The position numbers were made by a program, and so were the translations under genes. Shown piece by piece: positions 44,311 through 55,011 of a DNA stretch of 64,000 nt; the first letter of the stretch is position 1, and every line of letters starts with the position of its first letter. Source of the DNA: Corylus avellana (Eukaryota; Streptophyta; Magnoliopsida; Fagales; Betulaceae); assembly GCF_901000735.1 (NCBI RefSeq), contig NC_081541.1:25937420-26001419 (forward strand), read 5' to 3'. A model generated the notes under the pieces. It ran no database searches, was not told where the DNA came from, and saw only the letters and a list, made by a program, of their open reading frames with translations.

Positions 44311-45265
44311 TGTTGGGTTATGTTTTGGCTCATTCGGTTTGCGTGTAAAGTTGGTGAAAATGAAGCATCTTAACATGTCCAGAAAACAAATTCTAGAAGG
44401 CAGGTCCGGACCCTCAAAAGCCAGGTCCGGACCCTATTTCCAGAGAATATCTATTGAAGGGCATGTCCGGACCGCCAGAAGCCGGGTCCGGACCCAAAAA
44501 CCAGCAAGTCTATTTTGAAGGGCAGGTCCGGACCGCCAGAAGCTAGGTCCGGACCTGATTTCCAGAAACTGCATTTTGATGAAGAGGTCCGGACCCTCAG
44601 AAGCCAGGTCCGGACCCAATTTCCAGAAAGCCTCGATCTTTATGAGATGTTCGGACACAAGTGTTGGAGGTCCAGACATCGCTAGGTTACGCATATGTAA
44701 CCCTAGCCATGTCCGGACCCCAGATTAGCCCTGTCCGGACATGGCTGCTTTATTTTGTTTTATTTTCTATTTAAACACGATTTTGCTACATTTATATGTA
44801 CGTATTTTTGGAGAGCAAAATCAGAGAGCTTAGAGAGAGATATTGTTCTAGCTTATTTGAGAAGGGATTAAATACGTGAAGCCAATCGGAGTTCCGGTGA
44901 AAGGAAATCTTATAGAAGAATTGTGCCAGATGTTCTGGAAAGGGCTACTGCGGTAGAAGTCAAGTGGGTCGCTTGTCGTGTACAAGGAAGAGTAAATTGC
45001 AAAGGTTTTGTAATTCTTCTTGTATTCCTTATTCTTCTTATAGTGGATTGATTTCCTGGGTTTGGCTGCCCCGGAGAGGTTTTACATTTAGAGAGTTCTC
45101 TAAATGGTTTCCTCTTCGTAACCAAATATCTGTGTTCTTGATTTTCATTACATATCTGTATTTGGTTGATTATTGATTGTTAGGTCAGATCTTATTCCGC
45201 TTAATATTTGTGAATCACCTAGACATTTAAATAGGTGTCGTTTGGAGTCGTATTTAGAATTTTCA
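44311..45265 (+). repeat. 3' LTR of Copia-5
   Basis: 955 bp, the same length as the 5' LTR. Its GTCCGGAC array (44404-44740) has ten exact sites and two decayed ones, at positions that are intact in the 5' LTR. Confidence 0.93.
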
Positions 45266-45760
45266 CATGTGACTATTGAGAAATTGAAGCTGTACTCAGC
45301 TTCGGTTGGTCTTGGACCTTGAAAACATGTGGAGGAGTTGCAGCAATGGCGGTTATGTGTTGGAGGCATGTGGAGGTTGATGTTGGTGGTTGGACCAGTC
45401 TCCAAGTGGGAGATTGGTAGGCTATATGGAGCATGGTTTTGTATCTGACCCGTTTCGCACTTGGAAGCCTTATGGTTTAAATGAGATTTTTTTTAGGGTT
45501 AGTCTATGGAGCGAAGGATTAGTCTGGTTGGTGTCATATTTATAATTGCTTCCAACTAGGGTTTCATATGGCTGTATTATTGATGCCTCTTGCATTGTTT
45601 CTCTCCAAAATAGTGAAACATTGTTGAAACTCCATGGACATAGCTCTTAGTGGTGAACCACATAAATCTCTATGTTTGTGATTACTTGTTTTTGCGTTCT
45701 TCTTAAATTTCACATGTCATTGGCTCTTGAAAATAGGACAAATTTCCTAGCATGAATTTG

Positions 45761-45994
45761 TTATGAAAGTAGAATTATATAACAAAGGGATCACTCAAAA
45801 GCACGTATTCTATGAAGCTCCTAATGTTATCTTTGTAGTAGCTTATCCTAGTGTAGTAGTAGTTAATTAAATAAGGAGAGTATCTTTAATTGCTATCCAA
45901 TAGTTAGTTGTTTCTTTTTCTATATTCATCTTTCCATTGTATTGTCATTTAAGGATGTTTAGTTAGTAAAAATGATAATCATAAATTAATCACA
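45761..45994. other. Short non-coding stretch
   Basis: AT-rich DNA between the end of Copia-4 and the next DNA element. Nothing recognised. Confidence 0.35.
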
Positions 45995-46525
45995 AACTTT
46001 GGCTCTGCTTGCTTCGGCGTAAAATGGTTTTTCGTATTTTTTGTTTGAACAAAAAAGCATCTTTAATTTTTGAATTTTTACTTTTTATTTTTTATTTTAT
46101 TTTGAAAATCGTAAACTATTTTTCGAGTTTGAGTATCTCATTCTCAAATTAATAGATCCAGCTAGGACGTTGCTGACACCCCACTAGGACCCAATCGGGG
46201 CCTTATTGACACCGCTGGGACCTGCTTGGGATCCCGTTGGGACCCCACTAGGATACGCTTGGACGTGACCGGGATACCATCGGGATCTAGTTAGGACTCA
46301 GTTGGGACTTTGCGGGACCCGGTCGGGACTCCACTTGGGCCTAGCTAAGTCACCAACAAGACCTAGTCGGGACCTTTTTGTATTTTAAATTTTAATATGA
46401 TTGAATGTATATATATTATGGCTTTCCGAAAGCGTCAAATATTGAAAAATGTTTTCTAGAAAATCATTTTTCAAAGCTAAAAATATTTTCCGACGAAAAT
46501 ATTTTACATAGAAATAAATGAAACC
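45995..46525. mobile_element. hAT-like non-autonomous element carrying a GGGAC repeat
   Basis: The ends show inverted wording: GGCGTAAAATGGTTTTTCG on the left, and TATTTTCCGACGAAAATATT with ATTTTACAT on the right. The interior at 46150-46375 is an unusual GC-rich repeat, listed separately. The AAAATGGTTTTTC / TTTTCCGACG type of end is known from plant hAT-like elements. Target duplication not resolved. Confidence 0.45.
46150..46375. repeat. Degenerate GGGAC short-period repeat
   Basis: About 20 repeats of a 10-11-bp phrase such as GTTGGGACCC, GTCGGGACTC and ACTAGGACCC run without break. The sense strand shows a strong G/C bias within AT-rich flanks. No open frame. Confidence 0.75.
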
Positions 46526-46904
46526 TTTGTGTATGTAAAAGTTAGAGATTCCATCACAATCTAAAAGGTTTATGCTTTTTCAAAACCTAACAATTTATCT
46601 CATTAAGTGTTTACCTAACAGAATTTTGTCGGTTCTTAGAACAAGCCATGATTTACATGATATAAAGAGAAAAGAATATAAGAAAAGAGGGCTAGCGGAG
46701 AAAAGTGATACAGATTTGTCACCACTCAGAAACAAACCAAAAGGCTTGTCCAAGACCAGAGCCTTTCTTATTCCCCAAATTAAAACAAAAAACAAAAACT
46801 TGTCTTTTTTTCTTTCTTTCTTTTTGTTTATCGTGGCCATGGCCGGTGTAGGTGGGTACTTCTTTTCCTCATCTCCAACGTGATAAGTGGGATTCCCTTT
46901 CTTA
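46526..46904. other. Non-coding stretch
   Basis: A frame at 46572-46883 is open but lacks known features. Contains a TTTC-rich run near 46805-46825. Confidence 0.35.
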
Positions 46905-47130
46905 AACTTAGGGTTTGTTTGAAATTATGTTTAAGGAGCCTAAAAGTACTTTTAATACTTAAAAAGTTCGTTTAAAGAAAAAAGTACTCGTTTGGTACAA
47001 AAATTAAAAACGCTTCTAAAGGTCTAAAAAGCCTAAAAATGGCCAAAACATACTTTTGACAAAAGTTTAAAAATAAAACTTTTGCCCATAAACTCTTTTT
47101 TACCTAAAAATTATATTTCTTAAAATGAAT
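46905..47130. mobile_element. MITE related to the one at 1330-1571
   Basis: It begins GGGTTTGTTTGAAATTATG and includes ACTTTTGACAAAAGTTTAAA and AATAAAACTTTTG, the same words as the 1330 copy, in a partly rearranged order. Non-coding. Confidence 0.55.
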
Positions 47131-47377
47131 CACAAATAGTTTCTTAGTAGAATTCCCAAGCCTCATGCCGGTCGCGTCCGCTATTATTGTCAAGAGGCTA
47201 CGTTTGGAAACGCCGACCAAATGGGAGTTGGTCATCCCACCATTTTCTTGTCATTTTAAAAAAGTTATTAAATGGCACTCGCTAACCCATTAGTAACTTT
47301 TTTTTGGCCCAAAAACGTTACTTTTGGAAAGTCACAAAAACCTTATTTTTTTTGTAATTTGTGGACGACAAAGTTTA

Positions 47378-47414
<37 letters not shown>

Positions 47415-48555
47415 TGATTTTGTATTATGACGGTGAATGGTGAAGTTGTTGCTGATTAGCTATCATAATTAGATTTAGAGGTCAAGCATATATAATTATA
47501 AGTCTTCTTTTTTTTTTTTTTTAATTAGCAAAACATTATAAAATTAAGAGGATCAACAATCCTCCAACCCCACCATTAAAGAGAGCTGATGATTGGGTCA
47601 AGTCAATATATATAATATATAGGATGTAAATCTTTAAAAATCACATTGGTCCACCATCTTACTTTATCACTACTTTTTTTTTTTGAGTGACTTTATCACT
47701 AATATTTGACATCACTTCAAAGCAACCGTTGATAAAAACGATTGCTAGTGTAGTGCTTTATTATTTATTTATTTCCATTTCTAGCGGTGGTGTTTATAAA
47801 TTGTCCATAGTTGAAGGCTTGTTTGAGTCCCATTAGGGTTGTGCACAGTGTACTAATTGCACTTGGTTAAGAATATCTTATCTTAATTAATGTGTGTGAC
47901 ATATATAGTTAGTAATATTAATATAATGGATATTATACATACAGTACGAAATTCGTACGTATTTATTTTGTTCAAGGTTTTAATATAAATGTACAGAAAA
48001 ATCGATATAAAAACAGAAAAAAAGAAAAGAAAAAATGAACAGAAGTAATATAATGGAGCTGCAAACAATAGTTTATCTTTCAATGCCTTCCCTTTGTGAC
48101 TCTCATCTCTAAATTGCCCCACAGATATCGGATTGTCTGCCATAATTTGTTTGAAGTTGAGTGTATATACACTATACATGGCGTCAACATGTATGTAGTG
48201 AACCAAAGGCAAGAAACATGTGGATTTGGATGTAGAAAGTGGGACATGTCGACATGACAAGGAGATATCCCATGTGAACATGCAATCTCTGCAATACTTT
48301 ATGATGGTGGGGTGACATACATGTGGGAGTATAGTTGTTACGTGTGGAAGATGGAGATCGACCACTTGGAAGTTGAAGTTGGTTGGTGGAGAGGAGTGAA
48401 GAATGCAGAGTATCTATATGTTTCTTTCGGTGTTTGTTTTTATTAGAATTACTTTATGTTAGATTATGTTTATCTTACTTTTTATGAGTTCAATAGCTAG
48501 AAGTCTTAGTGGGACTCTATTTTCTAGATATTATGGTCTTTTAACTACTGCATTT
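47131..48555. other. Intergenic DNA, no gene recognised
   Basis: A T-tract of about 39 bases lies at 47374-47412. The frame at 47883-48365 on the minus strand has no known domain. Near 48450-48557 there is a block like the LTR-like sequence at 15400-15490 (GTGGGACTCTATTTTC). Confidence 0.4.
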
Positions 48556-49286
48556 ATGGGTGTAAACGAGTTGAGCCTGAGCTTGCTTTGAATGCTTTCT
48601 TTGTTTAAGTTTAACTCGTTTAAATTTTACTTGAGCCGAGTTCAGGAACGAGTTGAGCTAGAGCTCAAGCTCATAGTAAGTCAAGTCGAGCCAGTTCGCG
48701 AGCAGACTCTTACATTATTTATTTATTTATTTATTTTAATTTAAACTTCAAGTACTCTTAAACGACTCAAGAAGCCAGCTTGCATATGAGCATTTGCTTA
48801 GCCCGGCTAGCTAAGTATGGAACCTGAGTCAATACAATAAGGCACTTGGTTTTGAAGAGAGAGAATATCCATCATTTTATAGATACGCAAATTTGGGGAT
48901 TAGTGTTTTCTTAGCAATGTGAGACAAGTTAACAGGTTGTATTCAGATTGCAGTGGGACAACGCCCCCTACAAGAAAATGTTTTTTCAAACTCTCTCTCT
49001 CTCGATCTCCCTCACCAATCACATTGCATCATCCACAACAACTCTCATTTCCCACTCTCTCACTCTCGCTCACCAAATTTTTGTTAAAAAAATTATATAC
49101 ATATATTTGTTATATATGTGTATATAATATCTACAAAAAAAAATATTTTTTCAATGTCTCTCTCTCAATCTCCCTCACCAGCCATATCGCATCCTTCACC
49201 CTAGCTCTCATTTTCCAATATTCTCTCACTTCGCTCACCAATTTTTTGTTAAAAAAATTGTAAACATATATTTGTTATATATGTGC

Positions 49287-49330
<44 letters not shown>

Positions 49331-49403
49331 ATTATTGAGTAATATTGAGTAATATTGACTATATATTGTTATTTGTTACTTAATAAAAAAATATACGAGT
49401 CGA
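48556..49403. mobile_element. Probable hAT-like element with internal duplication
   Basis: Left part GGGTGTAAACGAGTTGAGCC, with further GAGTTGAGC and GAGCCGAG words. The right boundary near 49394 reads ACGAGTCGAGCC, so the internal words recur at both ends. Inside, 48978-49123 and 49147-49300 are a tandem duplication of about 150 bp anchored on CTCTCTCTC, ATCTCCCTCACCA and TTGTTAAAAAAATT. Borders uncertain. Confidence 0.35.
49282..49323. repeat. (TA)n microsatellite
   Basis: About 34 bases of TA directly after the second copy of the 150-bp duplication. Confidence 0.85.
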
Positions 49404-49930
49404 GCCTTATACCACTACAAAAAAATGGATAGTTTTTGATGTGGCAAACAGTAACCAAACTTTTGCCACGTCAATAATTATTGACGTGAAAAAGTTGGGT
49501 TATTGTTTGCCACATCAAAAACTATCTCTTTTTTTTTTTGTAGTGGTATAAGGCTAATTATTGATGTGGCAAAAGTGGCATGTCAATAATTATTTTATTG
49601 ACGTGTTGAAAGTGCCACGTCAATATTTAGTGATGTGGCACATTCCACACGCCAAGAAATAGCAACGTGTCAATATTTGACACGTTGCTAAATTTAAATT
49701 CAATTTAATTTTTAAAAATTATATTTTAATATTTTAATATAGTGACGTGGTAAACTATCACTCGTCAATATTTATTGATGTGCCATTTTGACACATCAAT
49801 AAATATTGACGTGTTATTTTAACACATCAATAACTTATTGACGTGTCATTCTGCCACGTCAGTAAATATTGACGTGTTATTTTCATACGTCAATATTTAT
49901 TGAAATGTCATTCTTTCACACGCTAAAAAA
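49404..49930. mobile_element. CACTA-like foldback and GACGTG array
   Basis: 49413-49545 is a hairpin-shaped mini-element, CACTACAAAAAAATGG to TTTTTTTTGTAGTG. The symmetry continues outward through GCCTTATAC and GTATAAGGC (49404-49554). It is followed by an array of TTGACGTG / CACGTCAATA motifs to about 49925, in the style of CACTA subterminal repeats. No transposase. Confidence 0.6.
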
Positions 49931-50513
49931 TAATAATGAAAATTATGTATTTACAAAAAAAAAAAAAATGATTAATAAAAATTAATAACAAAATAATGAT
50001 TAACGATTAATAACATTTAATAACAAAAATTTGATAAAAAAAGTTTTAATAAAAATTAACGATTAATAACAATTGGACATGCATGCAGATATTTAAATAT
50101 CTTTCAACCGATATAAAATAGTGCCAAGTGTTTGTAAACATTTAAAAGACACATTAAATTTAATCTAGATTTCCTCCATACCGGTTTGGAGAAAATTCTT
50201 GTCCATAACAATTAATAATTAATAACAAAATTTAATTGCTATGTGTATAATGATTATTGTAATTAATTTTATTGTTTCCTCCACATGCATTGATTATTTA
50301 CTTCGAATTTATATATATTAAGGCCTTTCACAATATACGGAAACTTCACATGCATTGATTATTTTTACTTCGAAATTAATCCTACTTGTTTAATTAGACC
50401 TTTCATATATATATATATATATATATATAGCTAGGGTATGTATATATGATAGTTGAAATAATTAGCGAGCTTCGAACCTATCTAGCTAGCTATAGCTGTT
50501 AAGTGTATATATA
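49931..50513. other. AT-rich intergenic DNA
   Basis: Contains repeats of TTAATAACAA-like phrases (49965-50060) and an (AT)n block near 50406-50429. No gene. Confidence 0.4.
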
Positions 50514-51020
50514 GGGTAAATATACCTTTCATGGACTATCAAAAAATCAAGTGATATAAGAGGCACTTTTTATTTATATCTTTTTAAAAATTAAATAGTT
50601 AATTAGTAGCTAGCTAGCTAGGTTTTTTAAAACTTAACTAGCAATTAAATAATTAAGTACTTACCATATATAATTAGTTGTGTTTTAATTATGGTAATTA
50701 CTATAATTAAAAACTGGACTAATTATGGTAAGTTAACTAAATAATTAACTTACCGTAATTATAGTAGCTTACCATAATTAATTAGCTAGGTTAAAAATAT
50801 ATAGCTATTTATGGTAATTAAGTTAGGTAATTATTTTAATTAATCAGTCATTTTCTGACGTGCCACATGTGGCGCGTCAGCCTTTTTCTAACAGCCCTTT
50901 TCTGACGTGCTACATGTGGCATGTCAGGAATTCTTGACATATCACATGGTGACACGTTAAGAATTAAGATCTGGCCACGGATCCCCATGCCATCTCCTTT
51001 TCTTTCCTTTTCCCTCTTCT

Positions 51021-51149
51021 TTCTTCCTCCTCCCGCGCACAGCTCCTCCCCTTCTCAACGATTTTTTCACCGCCGGCCACCCAATCCTCTGTCATCGCTG
51101 CACATATCCCTCACTCCATCTCACTCACTCACCCGCTCAGGCCAGGTTG

Positions 51150-51180
<31 letters not shown>

Positions 51181-51308
51181 TAACAACTCGCTCTCTCTCT
51201 CTCTCTAACGGCTAGACGCCGTTCGTCCTTGCTGTCGCTGTCTTCGTCTCCGGCGGTTCCCTGGCCTCAGTTTCGCCATCTCCGGCTACAGCTTCTCCGC
51301 AGATTGGG

Positions 51309-51347
<39 letters not shown>

Positions 51348-51420
51348 TTTAAATTTATTTATTTATGATAATTTGGATGCAAATATATGTTTTTTAAATT
51401 TATTTTATTTATGATGTTAT
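51021..51420 (+). other. GC-rich leader-like block inside the long-arm element
   Basis: C/T-rich, GC-rich DNA (ACCGCCGGCCACCC, CTCCGGCGGTTCCC, TCTCCGGCTACAGC) with (CT)n tracts, then GATTGGGTATAT, a possible splice donor, followed by (TA)n and (TG)n repeats at 51309-51349. It resembles a 5'UTR plus first-exon edge. Origin unknown. Confidence 0.4.
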
Positions 51421-53539
51421 GTAGACAGACCATTTCATTATCGATGCTTAATTGAAAATAAAGCTCCAAACAAAAAAAGACTAGTTTAAGAAAGTTTATA
51501 AATTAGGAAGTGACCAAAATTAGAAAGTATTAGACAAAACATGCTTAGAAAGATATAGATTTTAAGGAAGGAATAGACAAAGTATGTCTTAAAAAGACAA
51601 GATCTCTAGAGGGAAATTAGATAAGATGTTGTTTTAAAAAGACAAGATTTTTAGAAGCCCTGTCCTTCCACTTGTCTTTTAAGAAGGAAAACCTTTGAAT
51701 TTTGAAAATTAAAAGAAGGAAGATGTTCTTTGAAAATTTGAAAGACGGATGTTTTAAATTAAAATTTGAAGGAGGATAAATCTTTGATTTAAAATTTTGA
51801 AGAATGATGTTGAATTTTGAAATTGAAAAAAAAGAAAAGAGGGATTCTTTTAATTTTTGAAGATTTGAAAGAAGGATGAAATATGGGGAAATTTTTGGTC
51901 TTTCAAAAGGGGATGGAAGTTGACGTAAAAGAGGAGTCATAGGTGTCTTTGAAGGACCCCTAGGATCAGCCAAATGGGAGAGAAAAAGAAGGGGGTACCT
52001 CATATAAATACATATTTTTCTTCAGAAAAATCAGAACGTACGTTAGTATTTCTCCTTTCCGCAAACAGTTTGGCTTGCATAATGGTGTATAGTTGAATAT
52101 CTTCGTAGAGGAATGCTAGAAGTTATTTCTATCTCTCTTGTGTCATTAAAAAATGACGCCAAAAGTTTATATCTCCTACACGCATGTTGAACATGATCAG
52201 ATTGGTCTGATTATTCAACAAGAAATAGATTATATATATATATATATATATATAAAAGTCCTTTTAAATGTGATGTGAAAAATTGAAGCTCCTCGAAAAA
52301 AAAACATATAGGCTTGAATATGGAAGAGGCCACACATGTATATTGATCCCCCACTTCTTCTTACCCGATTGGTGAACATTTAATCTATCAAACATAATCA
52401 CAAAAAAAAAAAAAAAACAAAAAACAAAAAAAATCAAACACAAAACTGTACGTTGATTATTTGACCAAGAAAGTAAAGACATTTATACAACAATAATGTT
52501 GATTTTGTCACTGAATATCCCGTCCTGATCATCATGATCAGGTTGCCTTTGAAAAGAGAAGTACTAACTTAAAATATGCTTAAATTTTTCAAGTAACCTT
52601 CAAATACAAGTAGTATAATTAACTTGAGCTTAAATATTAATGCATATATATGCAAAGTCAAGCACTACTACAAAACAAGGCATGCCTTAATTTAATTAAT
52701 TGATTAATAATGTAATTGGAAAGAGATATCTATTATTATTTTTGTTAGTATTTACAAGAAATTATATATGGGTTTTCCCTTTTCCCTTTACCCCCACGCT
52801 TCATCAAAACATACGCTTAGACTAAAATTTGGACTCTGTGTCTCAATCACAATCTATCCTCAAAACTTGGATTAGAAATGAAGCCCACCCCTTCCGAGAA
52901 GTACAAGCCCTACAAAAAAAGGGACTGTTTTTGACGTAGCATTCGGTTTCTATTTATTTAAAAATTGTGATAGAATTCTGTTCTGGAAGATTAGAAACCT
53001 TAGGAAGTAGCATTCGGTTTCTGTTTATTTGAAAATGATAGACTTAGAGTTAGGTCATGAAAGTTTTATGAGATATTGCAGACAGAAAGATAGCGTCACA
53101 GAAAATATTTTGTGACCATTGCACATGTTTTAGGTAGGCTACTAGAGCCTCAAAATCAGACCCGAAATCTTGAACAAGTGGTTCCAGAAAAACCAATCAC
53201 GGTATTTCGATCAGAATTCCTTGTATTTTATGAGTGGGAGCAAAATGAATCTTACTATAAGTGTAGCTCTTCAAAAGAGGAACGATTCTGGACAAGTTTC
53301 ACTTAAAACAGAGTTACGGTTAGAAAGTTAGATATTTACAGCGACGATATGTCAAATTGTCTGGGTTTCTGGACAGCAGATTAGGACCCAAAAATTATTA
53401 GGACTTAAGGATAGAAGTATAATTAAATTTTATAGGATTCAAGAGGGAGATTTAAGGCCTCTAAGAGGCTGAAATTTATGTTCTGAAACATAGAAGAAGA
53501 ATGAGATATTAAGGTTTTAATAAAATAAAAAGCCGTCTC
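51421..53539. other. Interior of the long-arm element, AT-rich
   Basis: No protein domain seen. A terminus-like CTACAAAAAAAGGGACTG near 52911 resembles a CACTA-family end with a mutated first base. Near 52945 and 53009 the phrase GCATTCGGTTTCT is duplicated. An (AT)n block lies near 52230-52254. Confidence 0.4.
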
Positions 53540-54545
53540 TTTTCTCTCTAGCCACTAGAGAGAAAAGCGAAATCCTTCAGCCATATAGGGGAGGAGGGCT
53601 GGCTGTTTGGCTGCCTCCCTTCTCCCCTCGTCCTCCTCGCTCCGGTGCTAATTATTTACCTGATGCCCTAACCCTGGTGCCTCCTCTCTTCCCCTTCCTT
53701 GCCGCTCCTTTCCCCCTCTGTTTTTCTCCTTTTTTGCCCCTTCCCTACCGCTTTTCTTCCCCCGCCTTCATTTTCTGCAGCGGGTTCCTTGGCCTTGTTT
53801 TGGCTCTTTGTGGATTCGGATTTTGTCTTTGGCCACCGCCGACCTGTGTTGCCGCTTCGCTGCCTGCTATTAGGGTTTTCTATCATGCGTCCCCACCGCG
53901 TCGAGCTCCCACGCCTCTTACGCGGCGGTTTTCGGCCTACACGAGTCCTGCTTTGCCGATCTTCTCTGCGCCTGTTCGCCGCCCACCGTCCACTGTTGGG
54001 CCTTTCAACGAGTCCCCACTGCAATGAGCTTCCAACACCCCTTCGGTTTTCGGTTCCCGGCGTGTGCGTAATCGGAGTGTGCTGTTTCTTTTCTTGTTTT
54101 ATTTCCCTGTTATGTTGCTTTTTTAAGATGTATTTGTGTTTTGGCGTATGTTTTTTCCCTGTATGGTTTAATTTCCCTGTTTTGTTAGGCTTGTAATAAG
54201 GCTCTTTCCCCTCTCACTCGATCTATGTCACATTCGGGTTAATTAGTTTTGGTCCAGGCTTTGGGTTGTGGATGTGATCATTATTCTGGCCTTCAGGTCG
54301 AGGAGGAATGGTTTCGGCATGAGAGTCTTTCCGCTCTCAGGAACGAGGAATAATTGCTATCCATGCATTTGGTTGAGTCTATCTATCACAGATCTAATAC
54401 TAAATTTGATTTTAATCATGGGTTAGCGGATTGGTCTCGAATCTTGTACTAAACTTGGTAATCTTGTAGCTTTATGCTATGGTTGCTTCAGAGCTTTGCT
54501 ATGTGATGTAAGAGCGTTATGCTCGTGGTATTATTGAATGAAATG
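53540..54545 (+). other. GC-rich gene-like block of unknown origin
   Basis: The DNA switches to high GC. An open frame at 53699-54196 is possible, and the opposite strand is also open over 53668-54024, so the openness is compositional. The 3' part has mRNA-tail-like wording (TATTGAATGAAATGTTATG, then A/T) before an (AT)n run at 54560-54601. Either a captured gene fragment or a retroposed sequence; I do not recognise a product. Confidence 0.35.
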
Positions 54546-54558
54546 TTATGTTTTTCTT

Positions 54559-54604
<46 letters not shown>

Positions 54605-55011
54605 GGTTTAGAAACAAAAAGAGAAAAACAAATTAAGGAATAACCATGGGAATTTAAAACTTTAACATTAGGATATGATTATTACTGCCTCTATCAACAA
54701 AATCCCTTTTTTTTTTTGTTAGAATTATTTTGTTTAGGGACTTCACCAAAAATGCATTTAAATTTTGGATTGAGTATTTTATTTTATTTTTTGGTTTTTC
54801 AAGATTAATTAGATTAGGTAAATGTTAAAAATACACACTTTGGTAATATCCCCATATATAACAAATGTATATCCACGAATACTCATATATTTGTTAATTA
54901 AATAACTAACCTAATTTTCTTTTATTTAGGGTCCCCATATATAACAAATGCATATATATCCATGAATATTTATTATATTTGTTAATTAATTGAGAGTTAC
55001 ATTTTCACATA

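Larger units (their letters stand above)
40504..45265 (+). mobile_element. Gag-only Sirevirus-like LTR element (Copia-5)
   Basis: 4,762 bp with two 955-bp LTRs, primer site TGGTATCAGAGC at 41461-41472 and purine tract AAAAGGGGGAG at 44298-44308. The target duplication is CGTGT (40499-40503) against CATGT (45266-45270), differing by one CpG transition. Only gag-type coding remains; no protease, integrase, reverse transcriptase or RNase H is found between 42643 and the 3' LTR. Late zinc knuckles, repeated purine tracts and a CCGGAC-type palindrome array in the LTR point to the Sirevirus (Maximus/SIRE) lineage. It must depend on enzymes from another element. Confidence 0.9.
37975..45760 (+). pseudogene. 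Decayed Ty1/copia element (Copia-4), split by Copia-5
   Basis: After a possible gag start near 37969 the sequence jumps to integrase (GGLRYYITFIND near 38161, KVWVYFLKSKFEVFDTFKKW near 38206). Then come integrase tail words, reverse transcriptase (QLDVKMTFLYGDMEEDIY near 39355, LLLYVDDMLVVGS near 39611) and RNase H (VCTRPNITHIVGVVSRYMS near 39967, GYVDANLASD near 40129). At 40503 it is cut by Copia-5 and resumes at 45266 with VTIEKLKLYSASVGL. A purine tract (GTGGGAGA, about 45406) and probably its 3' LTR (about 45413-45760) follow. Many stops; no 5' LTR found. Confidence 0.85.

Noticed and set aside
53699..54196. 165-codon open frame as a gene
   Set aside because: GC-rich, with an equally open opposite strand and no domain, and inside a transposon; treated as compositional.
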